DNA of 64,000 nucleotides from Nonomuraea glycinis (GTDB lineage Bacteria > Actinomycetota > Actinomycetes > Streptosporangiales > Streptosporangiaceae): NCBI RefSeq assembly GCF_014646515.1, contig NZ_BMNK01000016.1:172465-236464 (forward strand), given 5' to 3'. Positions 48,048-56,360 of this stretch are shown here, piece after piece. Position numbers and translations under genes: made by a program. How positions within the stretch are numbered: position 1 is the stretch's first letter; the number at the start of each line of letters is the position of its first letter. The notes below the pieces were generated by a model that saw nothing but the letters and a program-made list of their open reading frames with translations, ran no database searches and was not told the origin of the DNA.

Positions 48048-48411
48048 CGGTCATGCCCTCCCCCGCGTAGGCCGCAATCCGCCCGAACTCTACCTTCCGC
48101 TCGGCGGCGAGCTCAGCCCGGCCGAGGTCGATGCCGCGGTGACCGTGACAATCGCATGGTCGAGCGCACCAGACTCGCTGCGGGAGCCGGGCCGACGAAT
48201 CGCTCGCTTAAGTAATCGAAGGCGACTTTAGAGAATTTCTCGCATGTCGCGTGGCGTGATGAAGAGCTGTTCCGCATTCGGGCAGTAGAGTGCCAACATC
48301 GACGTTCAGTAGTCGATCAATTACCAAGTGATGCGATTGCGGACAGGGTCGATATAGCTTCCAAAAGCAGCGGAAGGGGAGTTTTCTCCCCTCGTACGAA
48401 AGGGGGACCAT
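48048..48411. other. Intergenic region before the 59-aa membrane ORF
   Basis: About 360 bp with no credible gene. The part 48190-48360 is distinctly less GC-rich and may be regulatory. A perfect hairpin just before the small ORF is listed separately. Confidence 0.45.
48375..48392 (+). promoter_or_regulatory. Perfect hairpin 20 bp upstream of the 59-aa ORF
   Basis: AGGGGAG-TTTT-CTCCCCT: a seven-base perfect stem with a four-base loop. It lies 19 bases before the ATG and next to the AGGGGG ribosome site, which could pair with the CTCCCC arm. It could modulate translation of the small ORF; a terminator is unlikely without a T-run. Confidence 0.4.
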
Positions 48412-48591
48412 ATGTCATCCCAGCTGCCCCTTCTGAGCGCCGCACTGGTCATTCTCGCCGTTCTCTGGCTCACCTATTACGCGATCCGGCGGCTCTCCGA
48501 CGTCGCGCCGACGACGATCGCTGCCGTCATCACCGCGCTGGCCGCACTGCTCACCGCCACCGCGCATCTTCTCGGCCTCCTTCCCGCGTAG
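48412..48591 (+). CDS. 59-aa two-segment membrane protein
   Basis: Begins MSSQLPLLSAALVILAVLW after a good AGGGGG ribosome site. Two hydrophobic helices (residues ~5-23 and ~33-57) are joined by a basic/acidic turn YYAIRRLSDVAPTT, giving a small helical hairpin in the membrane. Its size is close to small hydrophobic toxins or holin-like peptides, but no family is recognisable. Its last 41 bp overlap, in antisense, the 3' end of the WYL regulator gene, and its stop codon falls in the first unit of the 18-bp repeat array. Confidence 0.6.
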   Translation: MSSQLPLLSAALVILAVLWLTYYAIRRLSDVAPTTIAAVITALAALLTATAHLLGLLPA

Positions 48592-49663
48592 CGCCCGCTT
48601 CGGCCGTAGCGCCCGCTTCGGTCGTAGCGCCTGCTTCGGTCGTAGCGCCTGCTTCGGTCGTAGCGCCTGCTTCGGTCGTAGCGCCTGCTTCGGTCGCGGC
48701 GCCGGCGTAGCGGCGGGCCAGGCGCGCGAAGGCGTCTCTGAGCTCGACCGGGCCGACGACCTCAAGGTCGGCGTCGAACCTGCCGAAGGCGGCGGCCAGG
48801 CCGGACCACGACCACGAGCCGAGCGTGAGCCGGCACCGGTCCGGCCCGAGCTCCTCGACGACTCCGTCGCGGGTGTAGTGGGACACGGCGGCGGCCGGCA
48901 GGCCGAGGATCACCTCACCACGGCAGGGCCAGTCGCCGGAGTCCCCGGCGCCGCGGAACCTGCCGGCCACGAACGCGGCCACGTCACCCCCGGGGACCTC
49001 GCGCGGGGTGAAGCGCGGCCCCGCGGGGATGCGCGGGTTGATCCGATCGACGCGGAAGGTGCGCCAGTCCTCGCGGTCGAGGTCCCAGGCGACGAGGTAC
49101 CAGAGCCCGCCCCAGGTGACGAGGTGATGGGGCTGCGCCCGGCGCGGCCCCAGGCCCTCGACCGCCGGCGGGGACACGGGCGTGTAGTCGAAGCGCAGCA
49201 CCTCACGAGCATGTACGGCGGCGCTCAGGGTCATCAGCACCTCGCTGTCGGCCTGCGGGCCCGGCCGGAACGTGGGCCGCTCAACGGCGGTCACCTGGAG
49301 CGTGTCGATCCGGTGGCGCAGCCGGGCGGGCATGACCTGCCGGACGGTGTTCAGCGCGCGCGCCGCGGCCTCCTCGATGCCGGCGCCGGCGGTGGTGGCG
49401 ATCTGGAGCGCGATGGCCAGGGCGACGGCCTGCTCGTCGTCGAACAGCAACGGCGGCAACTCCATGCCCGCGTCGAGCCGGTAGCCGCCGTCGGGCCCCT
49501 TGAAGGCCACGATGGGATAGCCGAGCTCGCGCAGCCGGTCCACATCACGGCGCACGGTACGCGGGCTGATGTCCAGCCGCTCGGCCAGCAGCGCCCCCGG
49601 CCAGTCCCGGCGCGCCTGAAGCAACGAGAGCAACGCCAGCAGGCGCGCGGAAGTCTTCGGCAT
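48551..49663 (-). CDS. WYL-domain HTH regulator
   Basis: A 370-aa regulator. The N-terminal DeoR-like winged HTH is MPKTSARLLALLSLLQARRDWPG..LAERLDISPRTVRRDVDRL; the WYL domain spans ~135-215 (LRFDYTPVSPP; GLWYLVAWDLDREDWRTFRVDRI), followed by the WCX extension to ~310. The last ~55 residues are an Ala/Thr/Glu/Gly repeat encoded by an 18-bp array, and are probably a disordered tail of variable length. An ATG three codons upstream is also possible. It faces a VOC-fold gene, a frequent partner. Confidence 0.88.
   Translation of the reverse strand: MPKTSARLLALLSLLQARRDWPGALLAERLDISPRTVRRDVDRLRELGYPIVAFKGPDGGYRLDAGMELPPLLFDDEQAVALAIALQIATTAGAGIEEAAARALNTVRQVMPARLRHRIDTLQVTAVERPTFRPGPQADSEVLMTLSAAVHAREVLRFDYTPVSPPAVEGLGPRRAQPHHLVTWGGLWYLVAWDLDREDWRTFRVDRINPRIPAGPRFTPREVPGGDVAAFVAGRFRGAGDSGDWPCRGEVILGLPAAAVSHYTRDGVVEELGPDRCRLTLGSWSWSGLAAAFGRFDADLEVVGPVELRDAFARLARRYAGAATEAGATTEAGATTEAGATTEAGATTEAGATAEAGATREGGREDARWR
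48588..48695. repeat. Six 18-bp tandem repeats at the end of the WYL gene
   Basis: Units of GTAGCGCC(T/C)GCTTCGG(T/C)C, the last four identical. On the coding (minus) strand they give the in-frame hexapeptide Ala-Thr-Thr-Glu-Ala-Gly. The near-identity of units indicates recent expansion. Confidence 0.92.
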
Positions 49664-49775
49664 GTCTCCCATAGTGCCCCAGAGAAGCGGCCACACCCTG
49701 TCCTCTTCCCCTGCGACTGTTGTCTCGCGCCGGACCACGGCGTACCGAATGACAGTCGACCATCAGGAGCCCGCC

Positions 49776-50198
49776 ATGACCGTCAAGTCCGTGACTCATC
49801 TGAACTTCCGGGGCGACGCCCGCGCGGCGCTGGAGTTCTACCGGTCCGTGTTCGGCGGTGACCTCGCCGTCGTCACCTACAAGGACGCCGGGAACGTGCA
49901 GGACTCCGCCGAGGCGGACCAGGTGATGTGGGGGCAGGTCGTCACCGACGACGGCTTCCACGTGATGGCCTACGACGTGCCCGCGCGGCTGCCGTACGAC
50001 CAGGGGGAGAACTCCTTCTTCCTCTCCGTGCGCGGCGAGAGCGCGCAGGAGATCACCGCGTACTGGGAGAAGCTCTCCGCCGGAGCCACCATTGTGCAGC
50101 CGCTGGCGCCCGCGCAGTGGGCTCCTCTTTACGGGATGCTCAAGGACCGCTTCGGCGTCGTCTGGGTCATGGACGTCGTGAGCGAGTACAACGGGTGA
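49776..50198 (+). CDS. PhnB-like VOC-family protein
   Basis: A 140-aa VOC protein of the PhnB/3-demethylubiquinone-methyltransferase-like type. It starts MTVKSVTHLNFRGDARAALEFYRSVFGGDL after AGGAG and ends APLYGMLKDRFGVVWVMDVV. These proteins usually bind no known metal substrate and remain uncharacterised. The divergent WYL regulator, 112 bp away, is probably its controller. Confidence 0.9.
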   Translation: MTVKSVTHLNFRGDARAALEFYRSVFGGDLAVVTYKDAGNVQDSAEADQVMWGQVVTDDGFHVMAYDVPARLPYDQGENSFFLSVRGESAQEITAYWEKLSAGATIVQPLAPAQWAPLYGMLKDRFGVVWVMDVVSEYNG

Positions 50199-50280
50199 GC
50201 ATCACGCAAAGCACACCGAATCACCACATATAGAGGGGAAAGGCCAGAATGAGGATGCGGCGATCGGGCGGCGTGACCGG

Positions 50281-51378
50281 ATGACCGTACTCGACGACCG
50301 GGCGCTCAACCGCGCGACGCTCGCCCGGCAGCTGCTGCTCGACCACGCCGACCTGCCGGTCCTGGACGCGGTCGCGCACCTGTGCGGCCTGCAGGCGCAG
50401 GAACCGCAGGAACCGTTCGCCGGGCTCTGGTCGCGGTTGCGCGCGTTCGACCCGGCGACCCTGTCCGGCCTCCTGGTCGGGCGGAGCGTGGTGCGCACCC
50501 ACCTCATGCGCCGTACCGTCCACCTCCTCACCGCCGAGGACGTCCTCGCTTGGCGGTCCCGCCACGACGCCATGCTGCGCCAGCGGGTCCTCGGCGTCTA
50601 CCGCCACGAGCTCGCCGGCGTGGATCTCGACGAGCTCGCCGCCGCGGGCCGGGCGCTGCTGGCCGACGGCGAGCCGCGCTCGATGAGCGAGGTCGCGCGG
50701 GCGCTGGCCGGGCGCTGGCCCGCGCCGGGACCGCGGGCGCTGGGCGAGATGGTGATCGCCGCCCTCGTCCCGGTGGTCCAACTCCCCCCGCGCGGCCTGT
50801 GGCGGGCGAAAGCGGGAGTACGCAACCTCCCGCTCTCCTCCTGGCTGGGGCGCGAGATCGACCCGCCGGCCCCGGACGGCTCCGATCCGGTCGGCGAAAC
50901 GCTGGTACGGCGCTACCTGGCCGCGTTCGGCCCCGCGACCTCGGCGGACCTGCGCGCCTGGTGCGGCCTCACCGGGCTCCCGGCCGCCGTGGCCGCGATC
51001 CGGGACGAACTGGTCACCTTCCGCGACGAGCGCGGCCGGGAGCTGCTCGACCTCCCAGAAGCGCCACGCCCCGACCCCGACACCCCCGCCCCGGTACGGT
51101 TCCTGCCGGCGTTCGACAACGCTCTCCTCGGCTACCACGACCGCAGCCGGATCGTCGACCAAGCCCACCGCGGCCTGTCGGTCGCCGGCGCGCGCGTCGT
51201 CCTGGTCGACGGCCGCGTCGCCGCCACCTGGACCGTCGAAACCGGCACCGTGAGCGTCACCCCGCTGCGCCACCTCTCCCCGGCCGACCGCGCCGCCGTG
51301 GCCGAGCAGGGGCGGGCGCTGGCGTCGTTCCTCTCCGACGACGACAGCCACCGCGTACGGATCGCCGCGTCCCCCTGA
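50281..51378 (+). CDS. AlkZ/AlkX-like DNA glycosylase family protein (HTH_42)
   Basis: A 365-aa winged-helix protein of the AlkZ family, whose characterised Streptomyces members excise alkylated bases or unhook interstrand DNA crosslinks made by natural products. The catalytic Q-x-Q is visible in VAHLCGLQAQEPQEPFAGLWSRL. Further family features are VRTHLMRRTVHLLTAEDV and the closing FLPAFDNALLGYHDRSRIV. The family includes self-resistance enzymes for azinomycin-type toxins and housekeeping repair members; context does not decide between them. Confidence 0.88.
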   Translation: MTVLDDRALNRATLARQLLLDHADLPVLDAVAHLCGLQAQEPQEPFAGLWSRLRAFDPATLSGLLVGRSVVRTHLMRRTVHLLTAEDVLAWRSRHDAMLRQRVLGVYRHELAGVDLDELAAAGRALLADGEPRSMSEVARALAGRWPAPGPRALGEMVIAALVPVVQLPPRGLWRAKAGVRNLPLSSWLGREIDPPAPDGSDPVGETLVRRYLAAFGPATSADLRAWCGLTGLPAAVAAIRDELVTFRDERGRELLDLPEAPRPDPDTPAPVRFLPAFDNALLGYHDRSRIVDQAHRGLSVAGARVVLVDGRVAATWTVETGTVSVTPLRHLSPADRAAVAEQGRALASFLSDDDSHRVRIAASP

Positions 51379-51431
51379 ACTCCTTCGAGCCCGGGACGTT
51401 GAGGTCCTGAAGCCCTTCGGGTCCGGGACGT

Positions 51432-52004
51432 TCAGGTCGCGGACGACAGCATCCCGTCCATGGTCAGTTTCACCAGCCGGTCGGCCTGCTCGGCGGGCAT
51501 GTGCTCGCGGGTCCACGCGGCGGCGTTCATCAGCGCGTGGACGTCGGCGCTGGTCACGTCCTGGCGGAGCGCGCCGGCCGCCCGCGCCCTGGCGATCAGC
51601 CGGTCGCTGATGTCGGCCATGCGCAGGCAGGAGGCATGCAGCTCGGAGCCCTCATCGTCCAGGCCGGCGGCCAGGATCGCGGCCAGCCCTTGGTACGCGG
51701 CGGCATGCTCTACCACCGCGTGCACCCACTGGGTGAGCGCGGCTGCCGCCGTGGAGCCGGACTGCAACTCCTCCCCGCGGGCGAACAGGGCCTGGTTGCG
51801 GTCACGCAGCAGCGCGCCGACGAGAGCACGACGGTGCGGAAAGTGACCGTACAGCGTGCCGATCGCGACTCCGGCCCGCCGCGCGACTCCCTCCAGCGAG
51901 GCGTCCGTCCCCTCCTGGCGGAAGGCCGCGTCGGCCTCCGCCAGCAGCCGTTCGTAGTTGCGCCGCGCGTCGGCGCGCGGCGCACGTCGCCGGGGCTCGC
52001 TCAT
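51432..52004 (-). CDS. TetR-family regulator, module 2
   Basis: A 190-aa TetR protein with HTH ADARRNYERLLAEADAAFRQEGTDASLEGVARRAGVAIGTLYGHFPHRRAL. The ADARRNYxRLL start and ...DASLE..AR.AGV pattern mark it as a paralogue of the TetR at 42500. It is divergent from an NAD(P)-binding protein gene with two GAGG/CCTC palindromes between, so it should repress both. Confidence 0.9.
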   Translation of the reverse strand: MSEPRRRAPRADARRNYERLLAEADAAFRQEGTDASLEGVARRAGVAIGTLYGHFPHRRALVGALLRDRNQALFARGEELQSGSTAAAALTQWVHAVVEHAAAYQGLAAILAAGLDDEGSELHASCLRMADISDRLIARARAAGALRQDVTSADVHALMNAAAWTREHMPAEQADRLVKLTMDGMLSSAT

Positions 52005-52024
52005 CCTCTCCCCTTACTTAAACT

Positions 52025-52061
52025 GAGGCATCCTCGATATAGTCTTTTCCGAGGCACCCTC
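52025..52061. promoter_or_regulatory. Two operators between TetR-2 and its NAD-binding target
   Basis: GAGG-CAT-CCTC (52025-52035) and GAGG-CAC-CCTC (52051-52061), centres 26 bp apart. With flanking CTGAGG and CCTCAG they also form one larger inverted repeat. Confidence 0.7.
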
Positions 52062-52096
52062 AGCTTAGTGCCGCCGCAGCCATGAGGAGACACCAC

Positions 52097-52981
52097 ATGA
52101 TCTTGGTAACCGGGGCCACCGGCTCCATCGGCACCCATCTGGTACGCCGGCTTCGCCAGGACGGCGCGGCCTTCCGCGCCCTGGTCCGCGACGAGTCCAA
52201 GGGCCGGGCGCTGGGCTGCGACTTCGCCGTCGGGGACTTCGAGGACCCCGGCTCGATCGCCGCAGCGCTCGACGGCGTGGACCGGCTGTTCCTGAACAGC
52301 GCCGGCGCCCTGCCGGTGGACGGTGCGCAGCCGATGATCCGGCAGCAGAAGACCGCGATCGACGCGGCACACCGGGCGGGCGTCACGCACGTGGTGAAGG
52401 TGTCGGTCTGGCACGCCCGGCAGGGGGCGAAGCTCTCCCAGGGCGCGCACTGGGAGATCGAGGAGCACCTGAAGGCCTCCGGCCTGTCCTGGTCGCTGCT
52501 GCAGCCCGCCGGCTACATGCAGAACTTCCTCGGCGCCGGCGCGTTCACCCCCGACGGGCACCTGATCAGCTCCTACGCGGACAGCCCCGTCGCCTACATC
52601 GACTGCCCCGACATCGCCGCCTGCGCGGCCGCCCTGCTGACCAGGCCGCACGGCGAGAACGAGACCTTCATCCTCACCGGCCCCCAGGCCCTCACCGACG
52701 CCGACCTCGCCGGACAGATCTCGGCCGCGCTGCGCCGGACCGTGACCTGCGTGGAGACACCGCCCGACGCGTTGGCCACGGCCTTGAAGTCCCAAGGGCT
52801 GCCGCCCTGGTTCGCCGACGACCTCGCCGTACTCGTCAAGGAGGTGGCCGCCGGCTCCCAGGCCACGACCACGACGGCGGTCCACGACCTCACCCGCCGC
52901 CCGCCGCGCACGTTCGAGGACTTCCTGACCGCCCACCTGCCCGCCCTGCGAGCACTCACGGCTTCCTCGGCTCCGGCTTGA
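52097..52981 (+). CDS. NmrA-like NAD(P)-binding protein, module 2
   Basis: A 294-aa atypical SDR from ATG 52097 (MILVTGATGSIGTHLVRRL), eight bases after GAGGAG. The GxxGxxG loop, a VVKVSVWHARQGAKLSQG strand in place of a catalytic Ser/Tyr pair, and WSLLQPAGYMQNFLGAGAF are typical of NmrA/azoreductase-like sensors and reductases. It forms, with the divergent TetR, a second copy of the module at 41.5-43.1 kb. Confidence 0.88.
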   Translation: MILVTGATGSIGTHLVRRLRQDGAAFRALVRDESKGRALGCDFAVGDFEDPGSIAAALDGVDRLFLNSAGALPVDGAQPMIRQQKTAIDAAHRAGVTHVVKVSVWHARQGAKLSQGAHWEIEEHLKASGLSWSLLQPAGYMQNFLGAGAFTPDGHLISSYADSPVAYIDCPDIAACAAALLTRPHGENETFILTGPQALTDADLAGQISAALRRTVTCVETPPDALATALKSQGLPPWFADDLAVLVKEVAAGSQATTTTAVHDLTRRPPRTFEDFLTAHLPALRALTASSAPA

Positions 52982-52988
52982 GCCGGCC

Positions 52989-54305
52989 TCAGGGAAGCAC
53001 CCCCTTGAGAGCCGCCTCAAGGATGTCCACGCCGGCGTGCAGATCGTCGTCACTGATCGTCAGCGGCGGGGCGATCCTGAAGATACCCCCCATCCCGGGC
53101 AACTGGACGATGTTCATGTGCAGCCCCCGTTCGAGACAGGCCGAGGTGACCGCGGCGCCCAGCTCGTCGGCGGGCTCCTTGCTCTTCTTGTCCCTCACCA
53201 GCTCGATGCCCTGGAGCAGGCCACGGCCACGAACGTCACCGACGACCTCGTACCCGTCGCGAAGAGCCAGCAGCCGGCCGTTGAGCTGCTCGCCGAGCTC
53301 CGCCGCACGCTCGACGAGGTTCTCACGCTCGATGACGTCGAGCACCGTCACCGCGACCGCGGCCGCCAGCGGATCGGAGACATGCGTGGTGTAGAAGAGG
53401 AACCCCCGGTCGTGACAGACCTGCTCGATCTGCGCGGTCGTGATGACGGCCGCCACAGGCAGCCCGGCCCCCAAGGTCTTCGACAACGTGAGAATGTCCG
53501 GAGTGACCCCGTCCCGCTCGAACGCGTACATCTCCCCCGTACGCCCGAGACCGGTCTGCGCCTCGTCGAGGATGAGCAGCATCCCCCGCTCATCGCACAT
53601 CTCCTTGAGGCGACGCAGATACCCCGGCGGCGGCTCGATGATCCCGCCCGAGGACAGGATGGGCTCGATGAGGCACGCGGCGAGGCTCCCCGCCGACTGC
53701 TGGTCGACCAGCGCGAAACCGTACGCGAGCTCGGTCTCCCAGTCGTACGACCCATCGGCGGACCGGAACGGCGAACGGTAGGCGTTCGGCGCGGGCAGCG
53801 CGAGGTTCCCCGGCGTCGGCGGACCATAACCGCGCCGCCCGGCCGAGAAGGTCGCGGACGCCGCCCCCTGGGTCATGCCATGCCACGAGCGGTCGAAGGA
53901 GACGATCTCATAGCGGCCCGTCGCGAGCTTCGCCATCTTGATCGCGGCCTCGTTCGCCTCCGCCCCCGTGGTGAGCAGCAACATCTTGCCCAGCGGGGCG
54001 GGCAGCGTCGCGGTGAGCCGGTCGGCGAGCTCCAGCACCGGAGCGCTGAGCATGCCGCTGTAGAGATGGTCCAGCGACGCCACCGCGGCCGATACCGTCG
54101 CCACGATGTCCGGATGCGCATGGCCGAGGATGGCGCTCATCTGCCCCGAGGTGAAGTCGAGAATCGCGCGGCCCTGGCGATCGAAGACATGCGCACCGGA
54201 GGCACGTTCGATGACTCGCGGGGTGAAGCCGGTCCCATAGCGGATCAGGAGACGGTCCGCCTCATCCCAGAACGCCGTATCCCCAGATGTCGTGTCCATC
54301 GCCAA
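52989..54305 (-). CDS. dgdA: 2,2-dialkylglycine decarboxylase
   Basis: A 438-aa PLP enzyme of class III. The whole sequence follows the dialkylglycine decarboxylase pattern: LIRYGTGFTPRVIERASG, ILDFTSGQMSAILGHAHP, LDHLYSGMLSAPVLELADRL, WHGMTQGAASATFSAGRRG and LILDEAQTGLGRTG. The PLP lysine is in DILTLSKTLGAGLP, and the late LHMNIVQLPGMGGIFRIAPPLT is distinctive. The enzyme decarboxylates 2-aminoisobutyrate-like amino acids and transaminates pyruvate. The usual divergent LysR-type dgdR is absent. ATG at 54305 follows GAGGGG. Confidence 0.88.
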   Translation of the reverse strand: MAMDTTSGDTAFWDEADRLLIRYGTGFTPRVIERASGAHVFDRQGRAILDFTSGQMSAILGHAHPDIVATVSAAVASLDHLYSGMLSAPVLELADRLTATLPAPLGKMLLLTTGAEANEAAIKMAKLATGRYEIVSFDRSWHGMTQGAASATFSAGRRGYGPPTPGNLALPAPNAYRSPFRSADGSYDWETELAYGFALVDQQSAGSLAACLIEPILSSGGIIEPPPGYLRRLKEMCDERGMLLILDEAQTGLGRTGEMYAFERDGVTPDILTLSKTLGAGLPVAAVITTAQIEQVCHDRGFLFYTTHVSDPLAAAVAVTVLDVIERENLVERAAELGEQLNGRLLALRDGYEVVGDVRGRGLLQGIELVRDKKSKEPADELGAAVTSACLERGLHMNIVQLPGMGGIFRIAPPLTISDDDLHAGVDILEAALKGVLP

Positions 54306-54413
54306 CCCCTCTGATCGCGCTCAAGTACCGGATCCCATCTTCAATCGCCGCAACAGAGGTAACAAGCGAACAAACGCGACACCCTTCGGCACGCCCTGCG
54401 GTAGGCAGGAGTC

Positions 54414-54815
54414 ATGACGTACGAGATTCATCCGATCGGGGTCGTCGAGTCGCCCCTGACGGATCGCGCGAGCGCGCCGAAGCAGGGCGTGGAGGGTGCT
54501 CCCAGCACGTGGCTGACGTTCGATCCCGCGATGGCCGAGGGGATCCGTGATCTTACGGTCGGCGATGAGGTGCTCGTCCTCACGTGGCTGCACCTCGCCG
54601 ACCGATCCGTCGTGGCCGTGCATCCGCGCGATGACCCGCGGAACCCGCTGACCGGTGTCTTCAGCACCCGCTCCGCCGACCGGCCCAATCCCGTCGGCCT
54701 GCACCGCGTCCGGGTGCTCGCGATCGACGGCCTCCGGGTGCGGGTCGCCGACCTCGAAGCCGTCGACGGCACCCCGATCGTCGACGTGAAACCGGTCCTG
54801 GACGCGACCCGCTGA
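54414..54815 (+). CDS. TrmO-type tRNA N6-threonylcarbamoyladenosine methyltransferase
   Basis: A 133-aa single-domain TrmO/TsaA-like protein, which in bacteria uses SAM to methylate t6A37 in tRNA(Thr). Key features are YEIHPIGVVESPL, the loop HPRDDPRNPLTGVFSTRSADRPNPVGLHRV (the SAM-binding signature) and the closing TPIVDVKPVLD. The C-terminal domain found in E. coli TrmO is lacking, as in many actinobacterial members. It stands alone. Confidence 0.85.
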   Translation: MTYEIHPIGVVESPLTDRASAPKQGVEGAPSTWLTFDPAMAEGIRDLTVGDEVLVLTWLHLADRSVVAVHPRDDPRNPLTGVFSTRSADRPNPVGLHRVRVLAIDGLRVRVADLEAVDGTPIVDVKPVLDATR

Positions 54816-54857
54816 AGCGGCGCGATCGTCGCCGCCCCAGCGGGTCGGCGTCCAGGG

Positions 54858-55733
54858 TCAGTCGTCGGCGCAGATCGCGTAGGCGTACACGCGCCAGGTG
54901 GATGACCAGCCGTTGTCGTCCTCGAACGCGGTCACCGTGTACCTGTCGCTCTCGTTGGTGAGGTCCTCCAGGATGACCTGGCCCAGACCGCCCTCGATCA
55001 TGCCGCCACCACCTGTGATCTTCTGACCGTCCGGGCATCTGGCGTTGACGGTGTTCACATAGTCGGACTGGAACACGCCGATCCTCTCGACGATCTGCAG
55101 GCCCGGCAGGGGGTCGGCGCAGATCGCGTAGGCCGTCACGCTCCAGGAGGTCGCGAACCCGGTGTCGTCCTCCCGCGCCACGGCGGCGACGCTCCCGGAC
55201 AACACTCTGAAGTCGTCGATGCCCACCTGACCGAAACCGTCGTTGATCTTGTAGCCGGCGCCCAGGAGCTTCCTGGCGCCGGTGCAGCGCGCCGAGATGC
55301 TGGGATTGGCAGGGTCCGATGCGGGCGTGCTGGTCGCCGGGACGATCTCCAGGCCGGGAAGCGGATCCGCGCAGATCGCCGAGGCGTGCAGACTCCAGGT
55401 GTTCGAGGTGCCGTCCTCGTCCACCGCGGCCGCGACGTAGAGGTAGTAGATGCCCTGCGAGTTGACCCCGGGCCGCATCTCCGTGATCCGCACATCGCCT
55501 CCGCCGCCGGCGACCCACGCGCCCGTGCCGATGATCTGCTGTCCGGGATCGCAGGAGGCCGTCACGGCCTTGTTCGCGACGCTGGGCGCTGTGGAGGCAT
55601 CGACGACATCCCTGTTCGGGATGTCGGCCGCCGCCGGAGTGGCCGACAACGTCGCTGTCAGCATCGAGGCGGCGAAGAACCCCACCGCCATGAGAATTTT
55701 TCCTACCGAGATGTCTGGCATGCCAAGCCCCAT
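54858..55733 (-). CDS. Secreted three-repeat protein
   Basis: A 291-aa exported protein with a signal peptide (ILMAVGFFAASMLTATLSATPAAA; start at 55733 or 55721). The mature part is three tandem ~75-residue units. Each opens with a Cys near ...SCDPGQQIIGTGAW / ARCTGARKLLGAGYK / ARCPDGQKITGGGGM and ends W.....YAICAD. The conserved two cysteines per unit probably form a disulfide. Units 1 and 2 both end AICADPLPGL. This is a common but uncharacterised actinomycete extracellular repeat; its function is unknown. Confidence 0.8.
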   Translation of the reverse strand: MGLGMPDISVGKILMAVGFFAASMLTATLSATPAAADIPNRDVVDASTAPSVANKAVTASCDPGQQIIGTGAWVAGGGGDVRITEMRPGVNSQGIYYLYVAAAVDEDGTSNTWSLHASAICADPLPGLEIVPATSTPASDPANPSISARCTGARKLLGAGYKINDGFGQVGIDDFRVLSGSVAAVAREDDTGFATSWSVTAYAICADPLPGLQIVERIGVFQSDYVNTVNARCPDGQKITGGGGMIEGGLGQVILEDLTNESDRYTVTAFEDDNGWSSTWRVYAYAICADD

Positions 55734-56012
55734 CTGCTGGACACCCTGGCCGCACCACGGGACAGGCGTGTAACCAGCACGATGCTTTTCCCGCGTACAT
55801 CACGCCGCGCCCTTTGACACACTCGGCGCTGACAGTAGGGGCATCGGGCCGTTGTCGCTGTTGGCTTACCGGTTGATCGGCGAATTTCTCAGATCCGCCG
55901 CCCTTTACATTGTAGATTCATCATGTACGTCACGACGCGCGCCGGGCGGCGCAGTCTCACCGCAGCCCGGCGCACCACAGGAGTACGCCCTCGCCAAGCC
56001 TTCACCTGTGCC

Positions 56013-56360
56013 CTAGTGGGCGGCCTCGTACTTCTCCACCACCGTGGAAGCGATCCGGCCTCGCTCGCTCACCGGCAGGCCCTGAGTCCTGGCCCACTGC
56101 CGGATCTCGGCGGACTTCTCCCGGCTCATGGCACGAGCGGAGCCGATGGCCCCGCGCCGGCCTCGGCCGGCTCGCTCACTCCGGACCGCGCGAGCTTTGT
56201 TGATGAAGGGCGACAGCGCCTTGCGCAAGGCTTCCTCGTTCTTCTCCCCCAAGTCGATCTCATACGCGACGCCGTCGAGACCGAACTTGACGATGTTCTC
56301 CGACTCCATCGCGCTTCCATCGACGTCGTCAATGAAAATCTCTTGAATCCGCTTAGCCAT
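56013..56360 (-). CDS. lsr2: Lsr2-family nucleoid-associated protein
   Basis: A 115-aa H-NS-like xenogeneic silencer. Residues 1-60 are the dimerisation domain (RIQEIFIDDVDGSAMESENIVKFGLDGVAYEIDLGEKNEEALRKAL). The C-terminal ~50 residues are the DNA-binding part with IRQWARTQGLPVSERGRIASTVVEKY, where R-G-R is the minor-groove AT hook. ATG follows GGAG. The protein coats AT-rich and acquired DNA. This is one of perhaps several Lsr2 copies, located beside transposon remnants. Confidence 0.93.
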   Translation of the reverse strand: MAKRIQEIFIDDVDGSAMESENIVKFGLDGVAYEIDLGEKNEEALRKALSPFINKARAVRSERAGRGRRGAIGSARAMSREKSAEIRQWARTQGLPVSERGRIASTVVEKYEAAH

